A stretch of DNA of 64,000 bases from CAJCJE01 sp963818685. Its GTDB lineage: Bacteria > Actinomycetota > Actinomycetes > Mycobacteriales > Pseudonocardiaceae. The stretch is from NCBI GenBank assembly GCA_963818685.1, contig CAWFTJ010000007.1:1116001-1180000 (forward strand). The letters are read 5' to 3'. Made by a program: the position numbers and the translations under genes. Below are positions 51,351-63,300 of the stretch, one piece after another. The notes under the pieces were generated by a model. The model was given only the letters and a program-made list of their open reading frames with translations. It had not been told where the DNA came from and made no database searches. Within the stretch, counting starts at the first letter, position 1, and each line of letters begins with the position of its first letter.

Positions 51351-54300
51351 ACGCGACCGGCCGCTGTGCCCCTGTCCGCTGGCCAACGCAGGCTCTGGTT
51401 CCTCAACCAGCTGGAGGGCCCGAGCGCGACCTACAACATTCCACTGCGGCTGCGCCTGTCCGGCGACCTGGACACCGCCGCGCTGCGTGCCGCACTCGCG
51501 GACGTGGTGGCACGGCACGAGAGCCTGCGCACGGTCTACCAGCCGTTCGACGGTGTCACCAGCCAGGTCGTGCTGCCGAACCCGGCCGTCGACGTGGCCG
51601 AGGTCGACACGACCGAGGCCGAGCTGCGCGGCTTGATGACGACCGAGGCCGCCCGCGGGTTCGACCTCGCGGTCGAACTGCCGCTGCGCGCGACGCTGTA
51701 CACGCTGGCCGAGTCCGAGTCCGAGCACGTGCTGCTGATCGTGTTCCACCACATCGCGGCCGACGGCTGGTCCATGGCGCCGTTCACCCGCGACCTGAGC
51801 GCGGCGTACGCGGCGCGGAGCAACGGCGAAGCGCCGAGTTGGCGGCCGCTGCCGGTGCAGTACGCGGACTACGCGTTGTGGCAGCACGACATCCTCGGCG
51901 AGGACGACGACCCGGCCACACTCGCCGCCAGCCAACTCGACTACTGGAAGGCCGCGCTGGCCGGCCTGCCGGACGAGATCTCGCTGCCAACGGATCGGCA
52001 GCGCCCGCCCAACGCCAGCTATGCCGGCCGGACGATTCCGCTGGTCATCGAGCCCGACCTGCACCAGGGCCTGCTTCGCCTCGCGCGGGAGAACCAGACC
52101 AGCCTGTTCATGATCCTGCACACCGGCCTCGCCGCGCTGCTCACCATGCTCGGCGCCGGCACCGACGTACCGATCGGCACCGCGGTCGCCGGCCGCGCCG
52201 ACGAGGCGCTCGACGAGTTGGTCGGCTTCTTCGTCAACACGCTCGTGCTGCGCGCCGACACATCGGGCGATCCGACGTTCGCCGAGCTGTTGCACCGCGT
52301 CAGCGGCACCGACCTGGCCGCGTTCGCCCGCGCCGACCTACCGTTCGAGCGGCTGGTCGAGGTGCTCAACCCGCAGCGTTCGCTGAGCAGACACCCGCTG
52401 TTCCAGACCATGCTGGTGCTGCAGAACACACCGAAGTCCACTGTGGACATAGCTGGTCTCGCGGTCACCGCCGAGCTGGACACGCTGGACGTGGCCAAGG
52501 TTGACCTGTCCTTCTACTTCGACGACCAGGCGGGCGCCGCGCTCGTCGAGTACGCGACCGACCTGTTCGACGAGGGCACCGTGCGCGCCATCGCCGAGCG
52601 CTACCTGCGCGTGCTCGCCGCCATGGTCGACTCGCTCGACCAGCCGATCAGCGCCGTCGACACGCTCAGCCCCGCCGAACGCGAGCAGGTCCTGCGCACC
52701 TGGAACGACACCGCCCGCGACGTGCCATCAACCGACGTGGCCACCCTGTTCACCGAGCGCGCCGCGGCCACCCCGGACGCGATCGCGGTCGTCGCGGCAG
52801 GCGAAACCCGCACCTACGCGCAACTCGACGCGGCGGCCAACCGCCTCGCGCACTACCTGATCGCGCAGGGCGCCGGCCCGGAGCGGTTCGTCGCGCTGGT
52901 GCTGCCGTCCGGCATCGACCTGGTCACCGCGCTGCTCGCGGTGCTCAAGTCGGGCGCAGCGTATCTCCCGATCGACCCGGACTACCCGGCCGATCGCGTC
53001 GCCTACATGCTCGACGATGCCGCACCCGCGCTGACCCTGCGCGAGCTGCCGGACCTCGCCGGCTACCCGGACCACGACCCGGCGATCACGCTAGAGCCGA
53101 ACAGCGCCGCGTACATGATCTACACCTCCGGCTCGACCGGAAAGCCCAAGGGTGTTGTCATTCCGCGCGCCGCGCTGGTCAACTTCGAGCTGTCGATGAG
53201 CGAGCGGTTCGCCTTGACGCCGCAGGACAAGCTGCTCGCGGTCACCACCATCGCCTTCGACATCGCCGGTCTTGAGATGTACCTGCCGCTGATCAACGGT
53301 GCCACGATCGTGGTGGCCGATCGGGCGACCGTGCGCGATCCGGAACTGCTCTCGGCGCTCGCGGTCGAGTCCGGCACGACGATCATGCAGGCGACACCGT
53401 CGCTGTGGCAGGCGCTGACGGCGAGCCAGCCGGAGCGGATTCGCGGCATCCGCATGCTGGTCGGCGGCGAGGCCCTGCCGGCAGCGCTGGCCCGCGCCAT
53501 GTCCGAGGTCGGCTCGGAGGTCGTCAATCTCTACGGGCCGACCGAGACCACCATCTGGTCGACAATGGCCACTGTGGACGATGGCCCGCTGACCATCGGC
53601 CGCCCGATCTGGAACACCCAGGTCTACCTGCTCGACGCCGGCCTGCGACCGGTGCCGCCCGGTGTGCCCGGCGAGCTGTACATCGCGGGCGACGGCATGG
53701 CGCGCGGCTACCACCACCGCGCCGGGCTGACCGCGCAACGGTTCGTGGCCAACCCGTTCGGCCCGGCCGGCAGCCGCATGTACCGCACCGGGGACCTGGC
53801 GCGCTGGCGCGCGGACGGCACCATCGATTTCATCGGCCGGGTCGACCACCAGGTCAAGATTCGCGGCTACCGCGTTGAACTCGGCGAGATCGAGGCCGCG
53901 TGCGTCGCACATCCGGCCGTTTCCCAGGCCGTCGTGGTGGTCCGCGAGGACCGGCTGGTCGCCTACCTGGTCGGCAGTCGGCCAGATCTGGGCGACGTGC
54001 GCAAGAACATCGCGGCCGTGCTGCCCGACTACATGGTTCCCGGCGCGATTGTTCTGCTCGACCACTTCCCGTTGACGCCCAACGGGAAGCTCGACCGCAA
54101 GCAGTTGCCGTCGCCCGACGAGGTCGCCGAGGAGAACCGGTACACGCCCGGCGCGGAGATCACTGAGCGCGGTCCGCGTTCGCTGCGCGAGCAGGTGCTG
54201 TGCGAGCTGTTCGCGGAGGTGCTGGGCGTCCCGTCGGTCGGCGTGCACGACGACTTCTTCGCCCGAGGTGGCCATTCGCTGCTGGCGATCCGGCTGGTCA

Positions 54301-57300
54301 GCCGGGTGCGGTCGGTGTTCAACACCGCGCTGCGCATCCAGAAGCTGTTCGAGCTGCCCACGGTCGCCCAGCTGATCGAGGTGCTCGGCGAGACCAGGAC
54401 CGACGTCGCCGAACTCGGCTCGTTCGCCCGGCCGGAGGAACTGCCGCTCACCGATGGCCAGCGCCGGCTGTGGTTCCTCAACCGCTTCGAGGACGTGCCC
54501 TCGATGTACAACATCCCGCTGGCCCTGCACCTGCGCGGCCCGCTCGACCGGGACGCACTGACCGCCGCCATCGGCGACGTGGTTGCGCGGCACGAGAGCC
54601 TGCGCACCCTCTACCCGGACGTGGACGGCGCCCCGACCCAGCGCATCCTCGAACCGGGCGAGGCCGCCCTCCCGGTGCGCGTCATCACCAGCGACGAACT
54701 GGACGACGCCTTGGCCGAGGAGGCCAATCGCGGTTTCGACCTGGCCGTCGAGCCACCGTTCCGGGCGAAGTTGTTCGCGATCGAGCCACACGAACATGTG
54801 CTCATGCTGGTACTGCACCACATCGGCGCGGACGGCCCTTCGACAACCCCGCTCACCCGCGATCTCTCCAAGGCATACATGGCGCGGTGCGCAGGCGAGC
54901 CACCGCGCTGGTCGCCGCTGGCCGTGCAGTACCCGGACTTCGCGCTGTGGCAGCGGAACCTGCTCGGCGACGAGTCCGATCAGGACAGTGTGCTGGCCCG
55001 CCAACTGACGTACTGGACCGAAACCCTGGCCGGCCTGCCCGAGGCGATCGACCTGCCCACCGACCGGCCGCGCCCTGCCGAGGCCAGCTACCGGGGCGAC
55101 GCCATCGAGCTGCACATCCCGGCCGCGCGGCAGCGCGAGATCGCCGAACTGGCACGTCGAAACGGCGCCACCGTGTTCATGGCCATGCACGCGGCCCTGG
55201 CCACCGTGCTGACCCGCTTCGGCGGCGGCACGGACATCCCGATCGGCAGTCCGGTCGGCACCAGATCGCAGGACCCGCTGGACGACGTCATCGGCTTCTT
55301 CGTGAACACGCTGGTCATGCGCTCGGACACCAGCGGCGATCCGAGTTTCGTCGAGCTGCTCGGCCGGGTGCGCAACGCGGCGCTCGGTGCGTTCGCCCAC
55401 CCGGACCTGCCGTTCGAGCGGCTGGTCAGCCAGCTGGCACCAGCGCGCTCACTGGCCAGGCACCCGCTGTTCCAGGTGTTCCTCGCCTACCAGGACCAGC
55501 CGAGGTGGCACTGGGAAGCCGAGGACACATCGGCCGACCTCTCGGTCGTGCTGCCCGGCATTGCCCGCTACGACCTCGCGCTCGACCTGGTCGAGAACCG
55601 CGCCGAGGGCGGCATCTCCGGCCGGTTGGAGTTCAGCACCGACCTGTTCGACCGCGCCACCGCGCAGCGGCTGGCCGACAGCGTGCTGCGCGTGCTGGAA
55701 CTCGCGATCGCCAACCCGGACACGCCGGTCACCGAACTCGACGTGCTCGGCCCTGAGCGCGCCAAGGTGCTCGCCGACTGGAACACCAGCGAACGCAGCG
55801 CCGAGCCCGCGCCGCTGCCCGAGCTGGTGGAGGCGCAGGTCAGGAAGGCGCCGGACAACATCGCTGTCTCCTGTCAGGGCCGCGAACTCAGCTACGCCGA
55901 GCTGAACCGCGCGGCGAACCGGCTGGCGCGACTGCTGATCGCCCGCGGTGCGGGCCCTGAGCGCATGGTCGCGCTCGCGCTGCCGCGCTCGGTCGAGATG
56001 GTCGTGGTCTGGCTTGCCGTGCTCAAGTCCGGCGCCGCGTACCTGCCGGTCGACGCGAACTACCCGGCAGAGCGAATCAAGTTCATGCTGGCCGACGCAA
56101 AACCGATGCTGCTGGTCACGACATCAGCCATGGCAGACCGGTTCCCGGACGTCGACCTCGTCGTCATCGACGCACCGGAAACCGTCGCCGAACTCGACGG
56201 CCTGCCGGCCACGAACCCGACCGTCCCGCGCAATATCGACAACCCGGCCTACGTCATCTACACCTCCGGCTCGACCGGCAGGCCCAAGGGAGTCGCGGTC
56301 ACCCATCGCGGCATCGCGGGCGTGGCGGGCGAGCACATCGACGGGCTCGAACTCGACGAGCGCAGCCGGTTCCTGCTGGCCGTGTCGATCAGCTTCGACG
56401 TGTCCATGGCCGACATCGCCATGACCCTGCTCGCCGGCGCGACGTTGGTCGTGCCCGGCCCCGAGCACCAGATGGCGGGCGAGGACCTGGCCGCGTTGAT
56501 CGAGTCGAACGCGGTCACGCACACCGACCTGGTCGCCACCATGCTCGCCTCGCTGCCGACAACCGAACTGTCGACGTTGCGCGGGGTGATCGTCGGCGGT
56601 GAGGCGCTGTCGCTGGAACAGACGCGGCGCTGGGCATCGGGCAGGCGGGTGCTGCACGTGTACGGGCCGACCGAGTCGACCGTGGTCGCCACGATGAGCG
56701 CGCCCGCATCGCCCGACGCGGCACCGCCGATGGGCAGGCCGATCCGCGACATCAACGCCTACGTGCTGGACGACCGGCTGATGCCGGTCCCAGTTGGCGT
56801 GCCCGGTGAGCTGTACCTGGCCGGCAACGGCCTGGCGCGCGGCTACCTGCATCGGCCCGGCCTGACATCGGAGCGGTTTGTGGCGTGTCCGTTCGGGGGG
56901 CGGATGTACCGCACCGGCGACCTGGTGCGCTGGCGCGCCGACGGCAACCTTGAGTTCGTCGGCCGCGCCGACCACCAGGTGAAGGTGCGCGGTTTCCGGA
57001 TCGAACTCGGCGAGATCGAGGCCGCGCTGGCCAAACTGCCCGAGGTCGCGCAGACCGCGGTCATCGTCCGCGAGGACCGGCCGGGCGAGCGCAGGCTGGT
57101 CGGCTACGTCGTGCCGGCGCCCGGCACGCAACCAGAACTGAAGGCCATGCGCGCGCACCTCGCCGCCGAACTGCCCGACTACATGGTGCCATCCGCCATC
57201 GCCGTGCTCGACGCCCTGCCCATGTCCGCCAACGGCAAGCTCGACCGGGCGGCCCTGCCGGCCGCCGTTGCCGCGCCAACGACCGGGCGGACGCCGCGCA

Positions 57301-60300
57301 CCCCGGTCGAGACCGTGCTGTGCGACCTGTTCGCCGAGGTGCTCGGCGTGCCGCAGGTCACCATCGACGACGCCTTCTTCGACCTCGGCGGCGACAGCAT
57401 CGTGTCGCTGCAACTGGTCAGCAAGGCGCGCCGCGCCGGGCTGAAGTTCACCGCCCGCGAACTGTTCGAGCGCAAGACCGTCGCCGAGTTGGCGACGGTG
57501 GTGACCGTGCCGCAGGAGGAGGCGGCGGTCGCAGCAGTGGCCGATGTCGGCGAGGTACCGCTGACGCCGATCATGCACTGGCTGCGCTCGCGACGCGGCC
57601 CGATCAACGGCTTCTACCAGTCGGTCGTGGTCGCCGTTCCGTCTATAGTGGACGATGAGCTGTTGACAGCTGCCTTGCAGGCGTTGATCGACCACCACGA
57701 CGCCCTGCGCGCCAAGCTGACCACGACGGCCGGCGTGTGGCGACTGGAGGTGCTACCGGTCGGCGCGGTGCAGGCGACGATCCAGACCGGTGAACTGGCC
57801 TTCGATCCGGAGGCGGGCGTCATGGTGCAGGCGGTCCGACGCGACGGGCTTGTCGTCCTCGGCGTGCACCACCTGGTGGTCGACGGTGTCTCGCTGCGCA
57901 TCCTGGCCGAGGATTTCGAGGCCGCGATCGCGGGCGAGCCGCTGGCTGCGGTCGGCACGTCGTTCCGACGCTGGGCGCAGGACCTGACCACGCTGGCCAA
58001 CCAGCCCGAGCGCGTTGCCGAACTGCCGCAATGGCTGGAGATCCTGGATACGCCCGATCCGCTGCTCGGCACCGCGGATCTCAGCCCCAGGCGCGACCTC
58101 GTCAGCACCGGCAACACCGTCTCGATGACCCTGCCGACCGAGCAGACCCAACCGGTGATTACCTCGGTGCCGGCCGCCTTCCACGGGGGAGTGGACGACG
58201 TGCTGCTTGCCGCGCTCGGCATCGCAGTGGCCGCCTGGCGGCGGCGCAGGGGCGTCGAGTCCAACCAGGTGCTCGTCGACCTGGAGGGCCACGGCCGCGA
58301 GGACATCGTCGATGGCGCCGACCTCGCGCGCACGGTCGGCTGGTTCACCACGGTGCATCCGGTCGCCATCGACCTCGGCGACGTGGACTGGGACGACGTG
58401 TGGCGCGGTGGCGCGTCGCTCGGCAGCATCATCAAGTCCACAAAGGACCAGCTGCGTGCCATGCCGGACAAAGGCATGGGCTACGGGATGTTGCGCTACC
58501 TGAATCCGCAGACCGCGCTGATGCTGGCCACCGCGCCGATGCCGCAACTGGAGTTCAACTACCTCGGCCGCTTCCCGATCAGCGAGGGCGAGGCAGGCCA
58601 GATCGGCGGCGACGAGGACCCCGGCATGCCCTTCGCGCACACCCTGGAGATCAACGCCTACACCGAGGACCACGCCGACGGCCCGCGCCTTGTCGTCAAC
58701 TGGTCCTGGCCGAGCGCCCTGCTCGACGAGCCGGACGTGCGCGAACTCGCGCAGCTCTGGTTCGACGCCCTGGCCGCGCTCACCAGACACGCGGAAAGCT
58801 TCACCGGCGGCCACACCTCCTCCGACTTCGCATTGGTTGCGGTGTCGCAACAACAACTCGACCAACTGGAGGCGCAGCGGCCCGGCATCGTGGACATCTG
58901 GCCCCTGACCCCGTTGCAGGAAGGCTTCCTGTTCCACGCCAGCATGGACGGCGCCGACGACGTCTACACCACGCAGTTCGTCATGGACGTCGAGGGCGCG
59001 CTGGACCTGGCCGCGCTGCGTGGTGCGGTCGCGGCCGTGCTGGACCGGTATGCCAACCTGCGCGCCGGCTTCTGGTCGCAGGGCATGGACAGACCCGTCC
59101 AGTTCGTGCTCGGCGCGGTGGACGCGCCGGTCGAGCAGATCCACGTCGACGACGCGGCCGAAGCCGAACGGGTGCTCGCCGAAGACCGGAACCGCCCCTT
59201 CGACGTGACCAGACCGCCGCTGCTGCGCTGCACCGTGATCAGCATCGGCGCTGGCCGGCACAAGATCGTGCTGTCCAGCCACCACATCATCATGGACGGC
59301 TGGTCGCTGCCGCTGTTCCTCCAGGACCTCTTCGCCTACTACCGCGACAACCACGCCCAACTCCCACCCGTCACCAGCTACCGCGAATACCTGGCCTGGA
59401 TGGCCGACCAGGACCGCGACGCGGCCCGAGCCGACTGGCAGGAAGTGCTGGCCGGGGTCACCGAGCCGACACTGGTCGCGCCGCACATGGTAGGCGAGGT
59501 CAAGTCCGAGACGGTGTTCGTCGAGCTGACCGAACAGGTCAGCGACCAGGTCAAGGCCATGGCGCGCAGCCACGGCCTCACTCTGAACACGATGGTCCAG
59601 GGTGCGTGGGCAATCCTGCTCGGCTATCTGACCGGCCGGGACGACGTCCTGTTCGGCACCACGGTTTCTGGCCGACCGGCCGAGTTGGACGGGGTCGAGT
59701 CGATCGTTGGCCTGCTGATCAACACGCTGCCGGTGCGCGTCAAGCTCGACCCGGCCCAGACCTGCACAGACCTGCTCGCCGCCCTCGGTGACCAGCTGGC
59801 GCGGCTGACCGAGAACGTCAGCATCGGCCTTGTCGAACTGCAACGGCTGGTCGGCCTGCGCGAGCTGTTCGACACCATGACCGTGCTGGAGAACTATCCG
59901 GGTGGTTGGGCCGATGCGGTCGGCAACCTGCGGATCACCGGCATGGACAGTCACGACGCCATCCACTACCCGCTCGGCCTTGCCGCCATCCCGGACACCC
60001 GCATCGGCCTGCGGCTCAACTACCGGCCGGACGTGTACGACCAGGCGGCCGCGCAGGCCATCGGCGAGCGGCTGGCCGCGCTGTTCGAGTTGCTGGTCAC
60101 CGACCCGGACCGCCGGCTTTCTACGATCGACCTGCTGACCGAACGCGAAATCCAGCAGATCAGCACCGATCGGCCCGCCATCGAGACCGGCGCCACCTTG
60201 CCGGAACTGGTCAGCGGCCAGGCGAGCGCGACACCGAACGCGGTCGCCATCGTGTCCACAACGGACTCGGTGACCTATGTCGAACTGGAGGCGCGGGCGA

Positions 60301-63300
60301 ACCGGTTGGCACATCGACTGATCGCGGCCGGTGTTCGGCCGGAATCGCGGGTTGCAGTGGCCCTTCCGCGCTCGGTCGAGCTGGTGGTGTCCCTGCTGGC
60401 CGTGGTGAAGGCGGGCGGGGCGTACGTGCCGATCGACCCGGACTACCCGGTCGACCGCATCACGTTCATGCTCACCGACGCCGAGCCGACCCTCGTGATC
60501 ACCAACGCGGACATCCCGACCACCATCCCCACGCTCGACCCGAGCGACGGCGACGGCCCAGCGACCGCGCCCGAACCGACGATCGAGCCGGCCAACCCGG
60601 TCTACCTGATCTACACCTCCGGCTCGTCCGGCCGGCCCAAGGGCGTCGTTGTCGAACACCAGGGCCTCGCCGACTACCTGGCCTGGGCGCGCACCGCGTA
60701 TCCGTCGGCGACCGGCGCGTCGCTGCTGCACACCTCGGTGTCGTTTGACCTGACCGTCACCTCGCTGTGGGTGCCGCTGACCGTCGGCGGGCAGGTGCGG
60801 ATCGGCGGGCTCGACGAGGAGATCGGGCGGAGCCAGGTGTCGCTGCTCAAAGCGACGCCGAGCCACCTGGCCATGATGGACGCGACCATCGACGTGCCAA
60901 CCGGCGAGCTGGTCCTCGGCGGTGAGCAGGTGCGCGGCGCGGTACTGGCCGACTGGCGAGCGCACCATGGCGAGGTCACAGTGGTCAATTCGTACGGCCC
61001 GAGTGAGACCACGGTCAGCTGCACCGAGTTCCGCGTGCGGCCGGGCGAGACGATCGACGTGGACGTGCTGCCGATCGGCAGGCCGATCCGCAACATGGAC
61101 GTGTACGTGCTCGACAAGAGCCTGCGCCGCGTGCCACCGGGTGTTCCTGGCGAGCTGTACGTGTCCGGTCCTGGTCTGGCGCGCGGCTACTGGGATCGAC
61201 GGTCGCTGACCGCGTCGCGGTTCGTGGCCGATCCGTTCGCGGGTGGTGGATCGCGGATGTACCGGACCGGCGACGTGGCCCACTGGGACGACGACGGCCA
61301 ACTGGTGTTTGTCGGCCGGGCAGATTTTCAGGTCAAGCTGCGCGGCTTCCGCGTCGAACTGGGCGAGATCGAGGCCGTGATCGGACGCCAGGACGGCGTG
61401 TCCGGTGCCGCAGCGGTCGTCAGGGAAGACCGGCTGATCGGCTACCTGACCGGGTCCGATATGGACACAGCGCGGATTCAGCAGGCCCTGCGAGCAGAGC
61501 TGCCGGACTACATGGTGCCGTCGCTGCTTGTCGTGCTCGACGAGTTCCCGCTGTCCCCGAACGGCAAGCTGGACCGCGCCGCCCTGCCCGACCCGGAGAT
61601 CGCGGGCGGCGCGGGCCGGACAGCCGCGACGCCGCAGGAGGAGATCCTGTGCGAGATCTTCGCCGAGGTGCTCGGCGCATCGAGTGTCGGCGTCGATGAC
61701 AACTTCTTCGACCTCGGCGGTCACTCGCTTTTGGTGATGCGCCTGATCAACCGGGTCCGCGACGCGCTCGGCGTCGAACTGTCCATTCGCGACCTGTTCG
61801 ACGCGCCGACCGTCGCCGGGATCGCCGGTTCGCTTGGCGGCGTCGCGCGACCGCCGTTGGTGCGCGCGGAGCGGCGGGACGTGGTGCCGTTGTCGTTCGC
61901 GCAACAGCGGTTGTGGTTCCTGAACCGCATGGACGACAGCCAGGCCGTTTACAACATGCCGTTCGCGGTCCGGCTGCGCGGCGTGTTGGACGAGGCGGCG
62001 TTCGTGGCCGCGGTCCGGGATGTGGTGGAGCGGCACGAGGTGTTGAGGACCATCTATCCGGAAGCCGCTCAGGTGATCGTTGGCGCGGACGCCGTTGAGG
62101 TGAGCTGGGTTTCGACCGAGGCTGAGCAGCGGGAACTGGCGGCGGCGGGCTTTGATCTGCAGGTCGATGTGCCGTTGCGGGTCTCGGTGCGGCCGGTTGG
62201 GCCGGATGAGCACGTTGTGCAGTTCGTGCTGCAACACATCGCGGGCGATGGCTGGTCGTGGGCGCCGTTCGTGTCGGATCTGTCGGCTGCCTATGCCGCG
62301 CGACGTGCCGGTGCGGAGCCCGACTGGGCGCCGTTGCCGGTGCAGTACGCGGACTATGCGTTGTGGCAGCGCGACGTGTTGGGTGACCTGAGCGCGCAGG
62401 AGGCGTTCTGGACCGAGGCGCTGGCCGGCCTACCCGCTGAGGTGCCGCTGCCGGTCGACCGGCCTCGGCCGGTGACCGCCTCGTACCGGGCGGCTTCGCT
62501 GCCGGTCGCCTTGGACGCGAAGGTGCATGCGGGACTGGTCGAGGCCGCCAAGGGTTGTCATGCCACGTTGTTCATGGTGCTGCAGGCGGGTTTGGCAGCG
62601 TTGCTGTCGCGGTTCGGCGCTGGCGACGACATCCCGATCGGCACGCCCATCGCCGGCCGCAACGATGCCGCGCTGCACGATCTGGTCGGCTGCTTCCTGA
62701 ACACGCTGGTGCTGCGCACCGACGTGTCCGGCGCGCCGAGCCTGCGCGAGCTGGTCAATCGGGTCCGCACGTTCGACCTGGCCGCCTACGCGCACCAGGA
62801 CATGCCGTTCGAGCACCTCGTCGAGATGCTCAACCCCGAGCGGTCGCAGTCACGGCATCCGCTGTTCCAGACCATGCTGGTGCTGCACAACAACGAGCGC
62901 CCGGCCTGGAACCTGCCCGACATCGCGGTCGAGGACGTCGAGATCGACATCGACAGTGCCAAGTTCGACCTGGCCATCGCCCTTGAGGAGACCGAGACCG
63001 GCCTGAGCGGCATGCTCAGCTACAACCCCGATCTGTTCGACCAACGGACCGTCCAGCGGATCATCGACTCGTACGTCCAGCTGCTGACCGCGGCCGTTGC
63101 CGACATCGACCGGTCGCTGGACCGCATCGACATCCTCAGCCCAGCCGATCGACGCATGCTGGCCGACATCAATGACACCAGTCACGAGGTCCCGCAGGCC
63201 ACCATCGCCGACCTGCTCAGCCGTGCCGCCGCCGCGTCGCCAGGCGTGGTCGCCGTCATCGCTGATGACGAGCAGTTGACGTTCGCGGAACTACACGAGC

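Noticed and set aside
57753..62237. 1494-codon open frame on the minus strand
   Set aside because: It is the antisense of the NRPS. Its composition (HGQ/RGV-rich, no motifs) is the usual shadow frame in high-GC genes.
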